A stretch of 39,196 nucleotides of DNA from Opitutia bacterium (GCA_018668635.1 JABJCN010000049.1:1-39196), one strand, 5' to 3'. Positions 1 to 9,425 are shown, numbered from the stretch's first letter. Made by a program: numbers and translations. Notes: a model not told the origin generated them from the letters alone.

Positions 1-2168
1 CGTCCGGTGGCCCGGTCGAGGTCCACCACGGCTCCAGCGGGATTGACGGCAATCTGGTAATAGCTGTGGGAATCGGTCTCCAAGTGGATTTCCACGCAGT
101 CGCCGTACCACATCGCTTGATCCTCGCGTCGGGTACTGGTGACGTTGAGCTTTTCGCCGGGGCGTTCGTCGCAGCGGATGGCGAAGTAAAGGTTTTGTCC
201 GGAGTGATCCCAGGTCGACATCACGGTGGTGCCGAAGACGGGCTGGGCGCCGGTCTGCAGTTCACGTAGCTTTCCAAAAGACCATTTCCGATGGCGTTCC
301 CAATGCTGGTCATCGAGCTTGCCGTCGATAACGATGGGGTCCTTGGGTTCCCACACCGTACGCATGTAAGGCACTGGCCCGCGCTTGCGACCAAGCAGTT
401 TAGACTTGCTGCGGAGAGTGTTAAGGAAAACGTCGATAAGACCGAGACGCTTGGCGTAGATGGAGTCGGCGGGTGAAGCGGCCTTGGCGGCGTCGAACAG
501 GGCCAAGGCACGGTCTACCTTCGCCTTGTCCTTTTCCATGGCCTGATAGTTCGGCTCACAGTACTCGAAGAAGGCCTGCATCTGTTTCCCGGCGGGACCG
601 TAGAAAAGCCGGCAGTACTCGGCCAACTTGGTCACAGGATCGTAGGCCTTGCCGCCCCAGTAGGCCCGAGCTGTAAAGTACACTTGAAAATGGTTGAAGC
701 CGATGTCCACCGTATCGAAGTCCTGCCGCATGGAGAGCCAGATGTCCTCGCCGAGGGAAACCCCCTTCAGTTTGTTGATACTGTCGCCCTGCACTTTGGA
801 AACGAAGGCGGGCAGGTAGAAGCCACGGGAGGAGAAGGGATAGTTCTCGAAAACCATCAGCGGGTTGTCCGTCTTGGCCCGCCAGCCGGCCTGCAGCTTG
901 GCGATGGCTTCGCGCTGCTCGGGCAAGGTGTTGCGAGGACGCCGCCCGCCCACGATCATGACCTGCACGTTGGGTTCGAGCTTGTCGATGTTGGTGGGCG
1001 GATTGGTGTTGGCTCCGTAGGCGCAGCAAAGAATTTTCTTTTGGGGATGCGTCTTGCCGACCTCCTTGGCCACGCGGTTCACGAAATCCCAAACGTGGTT
1101 GGAGAGCTTGCCGCGGGAACCCATCTCGTCGATTTGCTTGCCTTCGCAAAGCTTGCATTGGCAGATGGATCCGTAGGCGTCGGGCGGCATGATGGATACA
1201 CTGTGGTAGTCGTACACGTCGAACTGAGCCCGGGCCCACTTGACGGTGGCCTTAAATAGTTCGGGATTGGAGTAGCAGAGGTGATTAAGACGCTCGCCGA
1301 GCTTGATGGCGCGCTTGCCGCCGTAAAGGGCGAACCAGTCGGGGTGGTTCTTCAAGGTGTGCTCATTGTGGGTCATGGTGTGCATCCCGTGGGCCACCAT
1401 CAGACCGTAGGGGTTTCGCGTGCCGAGGCGCATCATCCACATGGTGGTGGGATCGCTGGCCGTGCTGAAGCGAACGTTGAACTGGCGCAACGGGAAATCC
1501 GGCTTCATAACCGTATCCAGCTTTGGCAGGGGGATGGTCTTGCGTTGGGGCACCACCTCGCCCAGTTCCCCAGGCAGGTACCAACGCACGCCCAGTTGAT
1601 TAAGGAAACCGCACACGGCATTGAAGGAGCCACGCTCGTCGAAGGTCCAGTAGCGCTCGTCCGGTTCGCGGGCCAACTCGGCGGGCATGCGCTCGCGGTT
1701 CTTGTACATGCCGCCGTTAGGCACGCCGAAGGGTGTACCTGAAGCCTTCTCCCATTCCCGCTGGTACTTGCCCGTGACGCGGTCGGTGTGGTTCTTCGCC
1801 CACGGTTCCTTGGGAACGAAGTCGGTGTCATCGCCCAGAAACGCCAACCAGTCCGAACCCGAAGCCAGTCGGTAGGCGCCGTGTTCCAATCCCTTGGCCG
1901 AGAGCTTCAGGGCCCTCGTGCCCGCGCTCTCACCGACGAACAATTTCACCAAACCCTTCCCGCTGGGCTTCTTCACCAAGGCCAACTTTGCCCCGGACAT
2001 TTTCTCAAGGTAGACCTGCAGGTCCCGTGCCGCAAAACGCGTCGAACGTTTGGCGTCCTCGGCAAGCACGATTTCGGCGTGGGCTTTGCCATCCTTGACG
2101 ATGAAGCTTTTGGCACTTGCGACTAAGTTAATCAGCAAAAGCATGAAGGTGAGATAAACAATTTTCAT
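1..2168 (-). CDS. DUF4838 protein with C-terminal CBM9-like domain (partial, runs off left edge)
   Basis: This secreted protein is open at the left edge of the window; 722 codons are visible. I read it directly from the reverse complement, starting at the ATG at 2168. Residues 1-19 form a signal peptide ending in VASA. Residues 35-80 resemble the N-terminal domain of GH67 alpha-glucuronidases, which usually precedes DUF4838. The central part carries PPDAYG (328-333) followed by the cysteine cluster CQCKLC (336-341), typical of DUF4838. From about residue 608 a CBM9/DOMON-like carbohydrate-binding domain begins (IDGKLDDQHW, later GDCVEIHLE) and is cut by the window edge. DUF4838 proteins are thought to act on polysaccharides, but no reaction is firmly established. 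It is the last visible gene of the minus-strand cluster, 13 bases after the sulfatase at 2182-3756. The family call is strong; the function is inferred. Confidence 0.88.
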   Translation of the reverse strand, partial: MKIVYLTFMLLLINLVASAKSFIVKDGKAHAEIVLAEDAKRSTRFAARDLQVYLEKMSGAKLALVKKPSGKGLVKLFVGESAGTRALKLSAKGLEHGAYRLASGSDWLAFLGDDTDFVPKEPWAKNHTDRVTGKYQREWEKASGTPFGVPNGGMYKNRERMPAELAREPDERYWTFDERGSFNAVCGFLNQLGVRWYLPGELGEVVPQRKTIPLPKLDTVMKPDFPLRQFNVRFSTASDPTTMWMMRLGTRNPYGLMVAHGMHTMTHNEHTLKNHPDWFALYGGKRAIKLGERLNHLCYSNPELFKATVKWARAQFDVYDYHSVSIMPPDAYGSICQCKLCEGKQIDEMGSRGKLSNHVWDFVNRVAKEVGKTHPQKKILCCAYGANTNPPTNIDKLEPNVQVMIVGGRRPRNTLPEQREAIAKLQAGWRAKTDNPLMVFENYPFSSRGFYLPAFVSKVQGDSINKLKGVSLGEDIWLSMRQDFDTVDIGFNHFQVYFTARAYWGGKAYDPVTKLAEYCRLFYGPAGKQMQAFFEYCEPNYQAMEKDKAKVDRALALFDAAKAASPADSIYAKRLGLIDVFLNTLRSKSKLLGRKRGPVPYMRTVWEPKDPIVIDGKLDDQHWERHRKWSFGKLRELQTGAQPVFGTTVMSTWDHSGQNLYFAIRCDERPGEKLNVTSTRREDQAMWYGDCVEIHLETDSHSYYQIAVNPAGAVVDLDRATG

Positions 2169-2181
2169 AAACAGGCAGGAT

Positions 2182-3756
2182 TTATCGGGCGCCGACTCGT
2201 TGCCGCCAAGTTTCGTAGCGGGCGGACATGTCCTTGACGCGCTCGGGTTGTCGCTTGGCGAGGTTGGCGGTTTCGCCGGAATCGGATGAGAGATCGTAGA
2301 GTTCCCACGGTAGCTTGTCAGCGGGGCGAATGATTTTCCAGTCGCCCATGATCAAGGCGCGACCGCGGGGATTCGCCCAAGCCAGGGCTTCGTGGCCGGA
2401 GCGCTTCTGGCCATGTAGGATGGGGACAAGGCTTTTGCCCTCCATGGGAAGCGGTCGACGGTTCTGGAACTTGGTGGGATATTTCAGGTCGGCCAAGTCG
2501 AGGCAGGTGGCCATGACGTCGATGACGTGACCGGGTTGTCGGGTGAGACCATTTCCTTTTTTGATGACCTTGGGCCAGTGGACGATGAGCGGGGTACGGA
2601 TGCCGCCCTCGTAGGACGACAACTTGGTACTGCGCAGCGGGGTGTTGCTGGTGAGAGCCCAGGCCAATCCATACCCGGCAAAAGTATCATGCGGACCGGG
2701 CATGACCTGTGGGCCACTACCGGGGCGAATAACCACTTTGTCCCTACGCCAATTGGTTTTCGGGGAACTGGGACTGAATCCGAAACCACCGTTGCTGGGG
2801 CCGAATCCACCATCGGGAGCGGCTCCGTTGTCGGAGAGGAAGAGGATGAGTGTGTCGTCTAGTTGTCCGGATTTCTTCAGCACATCGAGCATGCGCCCGA
2901 CCCCGCGGTCGACGTTGGCAATTTGAGCGGCGTAGACCGCCATGCGCTCGGCCTGCCAGTCCTTGTGTTTGTCCTTGGTCCAGTCCGGAACGTTTACAGG
3001 ATAGGGTGCGGGCTTGGCGCCATCCGGTAAGAGGCCCATTTTTCGTTGGCCCTCGATCCGGTTGGCCCGCCAATCGTTCCAGCCTTTTTTGCGGTACCGG
3101 TCGCGGTAAGGCGCGATGGTTTTTTCGCGAGCGTGTAAGGGCCAGTGAGGCGCTACGTAGCCGACATAAAGGAAGAAAGGCTTTTTGCCGGCGACGGCTT
3201 CCTCAAGAAAGGTGACGGCATGACCATTGAAGGCATCGGTCATGAAAAAATCGTCGGTGAATTTCCATGGCTTGTCGTCGAGGTAGAAGTTGTTTTGCAC
3301 CACGGGATGCCAATAGCTGATCATACCTTGGCAGTTGGGGCCAAAGAAACGGTTGAATCCGCGCTTCACCGCGAGGTCGCGCCCTTGCCACTTGCCGACC
3401 ATGGCGGTGTGGTAACCGCCGGCTTGCAGCAACTCGGGGATGAGTACGCATTTCGAAAAATCTTTGGGCTGGTTCCAGTGGTTGCCCCTATGACCGGTTT
3501 GCTGGCAGTAGAGCCCGGTCAGCAACGATGCCCGGGTGGGGCCGCAGACGGAGTTGTTGTAAAACCGGGTGAAACGCAAGCCGCCCGCCGCCAGCGAGTC
3601 GACGTTAGGCGTGTCGATTTCGCCGCCGTAGCAACCGAGGTCGGACCAGCCCATGTCGTCGACCATGACTAGCAGAATATTCGGCCGCTTTTCAGCATGC
3701 AAAAGACCCGCCAAAAACACCAACAGAAAGCCGAATATAATACGGAAATTTGGCAT
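2182..3756 (-). CDS. Secreted arylsulfatase-like S1 sulfatase (CGPTR motif, GKWQ variant)
   Basis: The 524-residue protein belongs to the S1 (alkaline-phosphatase fold) sulfatases, which hydrolyse sulfate esters with a formylglycine made from an active-site cysteine. A signal peptide covers residues 1-21. Calcium ligands D33-D34 (MVDD) and D309-N310 (LSDN) are present, and the maturation motif is C71-G-P-T-R followed by TG at 80-81. Histidine 204 (APHWP) is also conserved. The odd point is residues 121-124, GKWQ: most S1 sulfatases have GKWH, whose histidine contacts the sulfate group. The substitution is clear in the DNA (AAG TGG CAA). It may mark a subfamily with an altered site rather than a dead enzyme, because the other key residues are intact. 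It lies 26 bases after one sulfatase and 13 bases before the DUF4838 gene. The substrate is unknown. Confidence 0.92.
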   Translation of the reverse strand: MPNFRIIFGFLLVFLAGLLHAEKRPNILLVMVDDMGWSDLGCYGGEIDTPNVDSLAAGGLRFTRFYNNSVCGPTRASLLTGLYCQQTGHRGNHWNQPKDFSKCVLIPELLQAGGYHTAMVGKWQGRDLAVKRGFNRFFGPNCQGMISYWHPVVQNNFYLDDKPWKFTDDFFMTDAFNGHAVTFLEEAVAGKKPFFLYVGYVAPHWPLHAREKTIAPYRDRYRKKGWNDWRANRIEGQRKMGLLPDGAKPAPYPVNVPDWTKDKHKDWQAERMAVYAAQIANVDRGVGRMLDVLKKSGQLDDTLILFLSDNGAAPDGGFGPSNGGFGFSPSSPKTNWRRDKVVIRPGSGPQVMPGPHDTFAGYGLAWALTSNTPLRSTKLSSYEGGIRTPLIVHWPKVIKKGNGLTRQPGHVIDVMATCLDLADLKYPTKFQNRRPLPMEGKSLVPILHGQKRSGHEALAWANPRGRALIMGDWKIIRPADKLPWELYDLSSDSGETANLAKRQPERVKDMSARYETWRQRVGAR

Positions 3757-3782
3757 TGGGTGATTTCGGTGGTTTGTTTCGC

Positions 3783-5180
3783 TTATTTGGCCAACCTAGC
3801 CTTGAGTTGTTTGAGCAAGGCGGCGACCCTCTCGGGTTGATCAGCAGCCAAGTTCCTTGTTTCACCTTCCGAGGTAGTGTGATCATAGAGCTCGAGCTCT
3901 CCTCCCTTATGGGCGATGAGCCGGTGGGTGGCGGTGCGAATGGTCTGGGCGTTGCCCCGGTAGGCAATGGCGGAATGTCCCTTGGCCTTTGGATTCTTCA
4001 AGATGGGGACAAGGGTTTGCCCTTGGAGAAAGTCGGGCTTATCCAGTCCGGCCAAGTCGCAGACAGTGGGAAAAACATCCAAGGTCTCGACCATGGAGCG
4101 GGTCGCTTGGCCTGGTTTCGGAATACCCTTGTAAGATACAATGAGAGGGGAACGGAGCGATTCCTCGAAGAGGGCGTGCTTGCCCCAGATGGCGTGCTCG
4201 CCGAGGTGCCAACCATGATCGCCCCAAAGGAGGATGATAGAGTCGTCGCGCAGCTTCAACTGGTCGAGCTTGGCGAGGATGCGACCAACGAGGGCGTCGG
4301 CATAGGTCACGCATCCGGCGTAGTGGCGGCGCACCTCCAAGGCAAAGGCGGCATCCGTGTTCGGGTTGCGCTTCCAGCGGTTGTATTTCATGAACTCCCC
4401 GGAGCCGTGCCAAGTGGTCTTCCCGGAAGGCTTGAGGGGATGCGACGTGGGCGGCAACTCCAACTTGAGATACGGTTTGACGTACTTGAGGGGGGCCCCG
4501 AACGGAAGGTGGGGACGAATGATGCCGACGGCGAGGAAGAATGGTTTCTTGGCGGCCTGTTTGCCGAGGGCGTCAAGTTGGCGAAGGGCCTCGTCTGTAA
4601 TGAGGCCGTCAGGATAGGCGCTATCGGGACCTTCAAAGGCTTGGTAGACGTCCATTTCCTTGGCGTTCCCGCGAATCTCACCATTGGCTAGGCCGTGCAT
4701 GACGCCCCGCGGGTGCCGCCATGGACCGGCTGGCAAGAGATGGCGATCCCATGACTCAGGCATTTCGGGCTTGGCGTCCTCGTCCCAGTCTTTACCTCCC
4801 CTACCCCCGGGGTGATGAGAGACCTTGCCAACGGACACGGTGGTATAACCATGCTTTCGGAAAAAACCAGGGAAACTGGGATGTTCGATATTGCTGGATC
4901 GTGAAAAAAGAGCCCCGTTACTGGTCGAACCATAGGTGCCGGTAAGCAAAGTGTAGCGGGATGCCCCGCAGGTGGGCGCCTGCACGTAATGCCGATGAAA
5001 GGGGCGACCCTGGGAGGCCAGTTTGTCGATGTTGGGCGACTGGATGTAATCGGCACCGAAGCACTTCAGCTCGGGGCGCAGGTCGTCGATGCAGAGGAGC
5101 AAGACGTTGGGATGCTTCTGTTTTCCTTGAAGAGAGAACAATACAAAGGCGAAACTAAAAATAATGATTAAAAACTTCAT
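3783..5180 (-). CDS. Secreted iduronate-2-sulfatase-like S1 sulfatase (CGASR motif)
   Basis: The 465-residue exported sulfatase resembles iduronate-2-sulfatases. A signal peptide covers about residues 1-19. Metal ligands are D32-D33 (CIDD) and D321-H322 in [11 protein letters not shown], a block characteristic of the iduronate-2-sulfatase group, with K334 following. The group's active-site lysine and histidine appear as GKVSHH (K119, H122) instead of GKWH. The formylglycine motif is C71-G-A-S-R, with alanine in place of the usual proline. Radical-SAM anSME maturases are known to accept CX(A/P)XR, so the site may still be matured. The start follows the previous gene's stop by 3 bases, suggesting translational coupling. 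The similarity does not prove activity on iduronate; many bacterial members act on algal or other glycans. Confidence 0.92.
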   Translation of the reverse strand: MKFLIIIFSFAFVLFSLQGKQKHPNVLLLCIDDLRPELKCFGADYIQSPNIDKLASQGRPFHRHYVQAPTCGASRYTLLTGTYGSTSNGALFSRSSNIEHPSFPGFFRKHGYTTVSVGKVSHHPGGRGGKDWDEDAKPEMPESWDRHLLPAGPWRHPRGVMHGLANGEIRGNAKEMDVYQAFEGPDSAYPDGLITDEALRQLDALGKQAAKKPFFLAVGIIRPHLPFGAPLKYVKPYLKLELPPTSHPLKPSGKTTWHGSGEFMKYNRWKRNPNTDAAFALEVRRHYAGCVTYADALVGRILAKLDQLKLRDDSIILLWGDHGWHLGEHAIWGKHALFEESLRSPLIVSYKGIPKPGQATRSMVETLDVFPTVCDLAGLDKPDFLQGQTLVPILKNPKAKGHSAIAYRGNAQTIRTATHRLIAHKGGELELYDHTTSEGETRNLAADQPERVAALLKQLKARLAK

Positions 5181-5183
5181 GAA

Positions 5184-6746
5184 TCAGTCCTTGGTTGCGC
5201 TCCCCCACCAGTCCTTGTTGGGCTTGTAGTCAGAGTTGAGAAAATTGGCGTGTTGGCGTTCGAGTCTTTCCTTTCCCTGAGTGGCGAGGGACTCGAAGCG
5301 AGCTTTGCGCTTGACCATATCAGCCTTGTCATCCTTGACCGGCATCTTGGCCTTAGTCGCCTTGAGCCAGGCATCGAGCTTGGACCGCATGACCCTGGCC
5401 CGCTTGGATTCAGCGGTGGCGAGGTCCTTTTGTTCCACCTCGTCCTGACCAAGGTGATACAACTCGTCGCGACCATCCTCGTGGTAGTGGATTAGTTTCC
5501 AGTTGTCCTCGGTGATGATGGAGGACGGTTCTCCGCCTTGATTACCGTAGTGCGGATAATGCCAATAGAGGGGCCGACCGGGAATGGTTTTCCCTTTCAA
5601 CAAAGGCACTAGGCTGACGCCATCGACCTGTTGCTTCGTGGGTACCTTGATGCCGGTCAACTCAAGCAAGGTGGGATACCAGTCAATGCCATTAACCGGC
5701 ACCGCGGTGGTCGAACCGGGCTTGGTCACCCCGGGGGCCTTGAGGTAGAAAGGTTCGCGTATGCCGCCCTCCCATTGACGTCCCTTGCCGCCGCGCAGGG
5801 GCGTATTGCTGGTGGAAAAGGCATCGCCGGAGGAGACGCCCCCGTTGTCGGAGGTGAAGCACACGATCGTGTTGTCGGCGAGGCCAAGTTGATCTAGTTT
5901 CTTCAGCACCATCCCGACGGCATCGTCCATGGTCTCGATCATGCCGGCATAGATCGGGCAGTCCTGAACCTGGCGCACACTGAGGCGGCGATCGAAGAGA
6001 AAGCGTTCCTTGGCCAAGCCGGCGGCGGTTGCCTTTTCTTGGTATTTTCTCCAGAGATCCGGGGTGGTCTGGATAGGTCCATGAACCGTGTAGAAGGAAA
6101 GATAGGCGAGGAATGGCTTGTCCTTGTTGGCCTCAATGAAATTGGCGGTCTCGCGACCGAGACGGAGAGTGAGAGATTCGCCTGCGGGCCCAGACTCGAG
6201 GTTTGGGTTTTGCCACGGGGAATAGAATCCACCACGAGGGCTACCAACATCCCATCCGCCCTTGTTGATCTCAAAGCCGTGGTCGGTGGGCCAGGAACCT
6301 TTTGTACCAAGGTGCCACTTGCCCGCAAAGAAGGTCTTGTAGCCGGCCTTCTTCATGACCTCTGCCAGGGTGATCTCGGATGCACGCAAGTTGCGGTCGT
6401 ACTCCGGCGGTAGGTGACTGTCGTTGCGGCGTGTGCCGCGCCATGCCTCCCCTGAGCGATCACCGATCCAAGTGGTGATACCGTGGTTGGTGGGGTACTT
6501 GCCGGTCAGGATGCTGGCCCGCGATGGACTACATACCTGGCAAGTAGCGTAACCGCGGGTAAACTTCATGCCCTCCCTGGCTATCCGGTCGATGTGCGGG
6601 CTCTCGTAATAGGTGGACCCCTCATTGCCGAGGTCGCGCCAACCAAGGTCGTCGGCGAGAATAAAAACAACGTTGGGCTTCGCAGGAAATCCAACGAGGG
6701 GCAAACAAAGAATGCCAATTATAACGGGAATCAATCGCATCTGCAT
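5184..6746 (-). CDS. Secreted S1 sulfatase with canonical CSPSR motif
   Basis: The 520-residue sulfatase has textbook features: signal peptide 1-22, D32-D33 (LADD), C72-S-P-S-R followed by TG at 81-82, GKWHLG at 142-147, H222 (TVHGP), D300-N301 (SDNGG) and the LRGGKG...EGG lysine region near 318-328. It removes sulfate esters from a glycan or aryl substrate outside the cytoplasm; the overall pattern is like bacterial arylsulfatase A and N-acetylgalactosamine sulfatase relatives. The first codons read MQMR, so the methionine at codon 3 is an alternative start. The C-terminal 60 residues are lysine- and charge-rich. It sits 12 bases after the sialidase-fold gene and 3 bases before the next sulfatase. 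Its DNA is visibly more GC-rich than the two genes upstream of it. Confidence 0.93.
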   Translation of the reverse strand: MQMRLIPVIIGILCLPLVGFPAKPNVVFILADDLGWRDLGNEGSTYYESPHIDRIAREGMKFTRGYATCQVCSPSRASILTGKYPTNHGITTWIGDRSGEAWRGTRRNDSHLPPEYDRNLRASEITLAEVMKKAGYKTFFAGKWHLGTKGSWPTDHGFEINKGGWDVGSPRGGFYSPWQNPNLESGPAGESLTLRLGRETANFIEANKDKPFLAYLSFYTVHGPIQTTPDLWRKYQEKATAAGLAKERFLFDRRLSVRQVQDCPIYAGMIETMDDAVGMVLKKLDQLGLADNTIVCFTSDNGGVSSGDAFSTSNTPLRGGKGRQWEGGIREPFYLKAPGVTKPGSTTAVPVNGIDWYPTLLELTGIKVPTKQQVDGVSLVPLLKGKTIPGRPLYWHYPHYGNQGGEPSSIITEDNWKLIHYHEDGRDELYHLGQDEVEQKDLATAESKRARVMRSKLDAWLKATKAKMPVKDDKADMVKRKARFESLATQGKERLERQHANFLNSDYKPNKDWWGSATKD

Positions 6747-6758
6747 AACAGGTATAGT

Positions 6759-7910
6759 TTACTCGTTTAACCAATCTGGGATTTCGCCATTACCGGTCTT
6801 CGAACCATCGAGGACCCATGCAAGGTTGAAGCGAGCGACGGCGGAACCGCCACCACCTTCATAATGAATGTAGATGAGACCCTCTGTCTTGGTTCCGGGC
6901 CGTCCGGAAGTCATTGATGAGTATGCAAAGCGGCCTTTCTGGACAAGGCGCTTGACAGGCCAGGTCCTGCCACCATCAAAACTCGCCCAGACAGTACCCT
7001 TGTCACGCCCACCGGCACTGTCGCAGTTACAGTAAAGGACAATGTCCCTGCCCTTAACAGCAAGTCGGGTCAACCCGGCCATACACCCGTAATTCGTACT
7101 TTGCGGACCATCAGGAAGGATTTCGCAAATGGAAAAGTCCTTCCACGTTACACCGCCATCCTCACTCCATGCATGCCAGCGACGACGGGGATTGGCGCCT
7201 TCCTCGGCCCAGTGTCGACGAGTATTGTAATAGACGCGACCGTCAGAAAGCTCGGCGAGAGTCGCTTCACCAGTGCCTTTGGCGGGGAATGGCTCACTGG
7301 TACTCCAAGTCTTCCCGCCATCATCGCTGTACATCGCATTGGTGTAGTGCTGGGGCCATTTACTTCTATGGTTCTGACCGGCATACCAGCGGGAAGCACG
7401 AATGAGACGGCCAGCATTTTCGCCATGCCGAAGGGTAATACCGTGCTCGTTCATGTGAAAGGATGGTAGATTATCCTTACTGTCGGGCTTGATCGCGGCA
7501 TCGAGCTTGGCCCAGGTCTTGCCGTGGTCCGTGCTATGATAGAGAGCTTGGGTAGCCGGTGGATGACGTTCCTCGACAAAGGCAATGATTTCCCCGTTAC
7601 GCTCGTTAACGGTAACACCTCCTCCCATGAAACCCTTGCCAACACTTATTGCCTCACCCCAAGTATCGCCACCATCCTCACTGCGTTTTACAATGACACC
7701 ATTCCAAACAGCAAGAATTGAACCATCCATGGCCACGACGACATTAGGAAAACGCCCTCCTTTATGAACCTGTTGAATATCAAGCTTTGCCTCGCCAAGG
7801 AATGGATTCAGCGGCCCCTCTACGGGATGATTCTCCTTGGCATGGCATGGCGTTAAGGCCAATGCAACGATCGCAAGAAAAGTTGGAAGGAGTTGATATA
7901 GGTTTCTCAT
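6759..7910 (-). CDS. Exported sialidase-fold (BNR/Asp-box) protein
   Basis: The 383-residue protein is a six-bladed-propeller sialidase-superfamily (GH33-like) member. A signal peptide ends near residue 24 (PCHA). Five Asp boxes of the form SxDxGxTW are visible at about 77-84, 126-133, 195-202, 249-256 and 310-317. GRFPNV (52-57) occupies the place of the classical RIP motif and supplies a candidate arginine of the carboxylate-binding triad. E216 (GTGEAT) and Y330 (FAYSS) are candidates for the glutamate and tyrosine of the catalytic pair. Such proteins in PVC genomes may be true exo-sialidases or act on other acidic sugars, so sialic acid specificity is inference. The gene lies inside a run of sulfatases with gaps of 24 and 12 bases, so it is probably co-transcribed and works on the same glycan. 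Confidence 0.88.
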   Translation of the reverse strand: MRNLYQLLPTFLAIVALALTPCHAKENHPVEGPLNPFLGEAKLDIQQVHKGGRFPNVVVAMDGSILAVWNGVIVKRSEDGGDTWGEAISVGKGFMGGGVTVNERNGEIIAFVEERHPPATQALYHSTDHGKTWAKLDAAIKPDSKDNLPSFHMNEHGITLRHGENAGRLIRASRWYAGQNHRSKWPQHYTNAMYSDDGGKTWSTSEPFPAKGTGEATLAELSDGRVYYNTRRHWAEEGANPRRRWHAWSEDGGVTWKDFSICEILPDGPQSTNYGCMAGLTRLAVKGRDIVLYCNCDSAGGRDKGTVWASFDGGRTWPVKRLVQKGRFAYSSMTSGRPGTKTEGLIYIHYEGGGGSAVARFNLAWVLDGSKTGNGEIPDWLNE

Positions 7911-7934
7911 GGTTATTTTTTCTAGTTAGCAATG

Positions 7935-9425
7935 TTATTTATTAGAAATAGCGGGAGCACTCTCCTTTGGTAACCATTTGACCAGACGCCTCCTTATCGA
8001 AGCCAACCCGGGCCTGTCGGCAAGATTGGTGAACTCGTCAGGGTCCTTCATGTGATCATAGAGTTGTTCTGTCCCGTCTGGATGCTGAATATAACGGTAA
8101 CGTTGACCCCGAACCGAATGATTATTCCTCCCCCATGTAGTGATGGCTGGACGCTCCCTTGGGGCTGTAGGATTCTTTAACAGAGGAACAAGACTGACTC
8201 CGTCGAGGTCATTGCGCCTTGGCAGACCGCAAAGTTCATTAAGGGTGGGGTATACATCAACCAATCCTACCGGACGCTCACAAATGGAACCGGGCTTGGT
8301 GATCCCCGGGGCAACAATCATTAAAGGAACCCGGGTTGATTCTTCGAACAATGTAAACTTTTCCCACTGCTGCTTCTCCCCGATATGCATCCCGTGGTCC
8401 GACCATAGGATAATGATTGTATTTTGGGAATATGGACTGGAATCCAATGCATCAATCAACCGACCGACCTGTGCATCAGCAAAGCTGATCGAGGCAAGGT
8501 AACCTCGTACTGCACCACGCCATTCACCATTTTCGACAATCCATTTGTGCCACGCTTTGCGGATGCCATAGTGTCCTCGCTTGGGGACATCATCAAGGTC
8601 CCCCTCCAGGATCCTTGGCAGGAGAACCTCCTTTTCCGGATACAGGTTGAAGTATTTCGCTGGAGCGTACCATGGAATGTGGGGACGAAAGATGCCAACC
8701 GCTTGAAAGAAAGTCTTGTTACGCTTTTTGGCTAGTTCTCCGGCAGCCCAGTCAATGACCTTATAATCAGCTGTCCCTGACTCCGGTTGATTATCGGGAG
8801 CCCAGTCCAGGAAATGTGAAGGGCGGCCCTTCATGGACTTTCCCACCGCAATCGGCTTTGAGTAAAGGTAGCCATTGCTCCCTCGTTTTGCCTTGGCGGC
8901 AACGGGCCACTGTGGATCCGGCATGGGATTTGTTGGTGATGGCCAATATCGATCCCATAATCCGGCTTCATTCTGTTGTTTACCATAGCTGTCCGTTATC
9001 CATGAAAGGGCATGAAAAATCTTTCCTCCGCCATAGGCTTCGTATCCTCCGGAACGAAAGTGCTCAGGAATTGTAACTGCCTTTTCCAGCCGTGGACTCC
9101 TGCGCCAATCCTGTCCGTTGTTGTAAACACCGGATGAGTACGGGGCAACCCCGGTCATCATGGCAACCCGCGATGGGTTGCAGGATGGTGCGGCACAATG
9201 GGCATTGGTAAAGAGGACGCCCCTTGCAGCCAGGCGGTCCAGATTGGGTGTATGCACACCCTTGCGGCCACCCATGCAATTGACCCAGTCATTCAAGTCA
9301 TCGACCGCAATAAAAAGTACATTTGGAGGTGCGTCATCCTTCTTTGCAATCAAGCAGTTTAAGGACGGACTAAACCCGGCAACAACAAAGAGTAATGTAA
9401 TGATAATGGGAGAAGGTCGATGCAT
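7935..9425 (-). CDS. Secreted iduronate-2-sulfatase-like S1 sulfatase (CNPSR motif)
   Basis: The protein is 496 residues from the chosen start. The open frame extends to an ATG at 9476, but the ATG at 9425 leaves a clean signal peptide (MHRPSPIIITLLFVVAGF), whereas the longer form adds a second hydrophobic stretch, so I prefer 9425. Numbered from there, D42-D43 (AVDD), C82-N-P-S-R, K135 and H138 (GGGKIFH), and a late SDHGMHIGEKQQW block with metal-binding Asp-His identify an iduronate-2-sulfatase-type S1 enzyme. It removes sulfate esters in the periplasm or outside the cell. It is the first gene of the minus-strand cluster and faces the PQQ-propeller gene across about 105 bases that must hold both promoters. 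The DNA is more AT-rich than in the downstream sulfatases. Confidence 0.92.
   Translation of the reverse strand: MHRPSPIIITLLFVVAGFSPSLNCLIAKKDDAPPNVLFIAVDDLNDWVNCMGGRKGVHTPNLDRLAARGVLFTNAHCAAPSCNPSRVAMMTGVAPYSSGVYNNGQDWRRSPRLEKAVTIPEHFRSGGYEAYGGGKIFHALSWITDSYGKQQNEAGLWDRYWPSPTNPMPDPQWPVAAKAKRGSNGYLYSKPIAVGKSMKGRPSHFLDWAPDNQPESGTADYKVIDWAAGELAKKRNKTFFQAVGIFRPHIPWYAPAKYFNLYPEKEVLLPRILEGDLDDVPKRGHYGIRKAWHKWIVENGEWRGAVRGYLASISFADAQVGRLIDALDSSPYSQNTIIILWSDHGMHIGEKQQWEKFTLFEESTRVPLMIVAPGITKPGSICERPVGLVDVYPTLNELCGLPRRNDLDGVSLVPLLKNPTAPRERPAITTWGRNNHSVRGQRYRYIQHPDGTEQLYDHMKDPDEFTNLADRPGLASIRRRLVKWLPKESAPAISNK

Noticed and set aside
556-1259. Two long overlapping frames on both strands (227 and 191 codons) inside the left-edge gene.
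   Set aside because: They are out of frame with the DUF4838 coding sequence, which has signal peptide, CQCKLC and CBM9-like motifs and explains the region.
3750-4691. A 313-codon plus-strand open frame opposite the iduronate-2-sulfatase-like gene.
   Set aside because: It is antisense to a clear sulfatase gene, has low-complexity Gly/Val-rich sequence, no signal or family motif, and arises from GC-rich codon bias.
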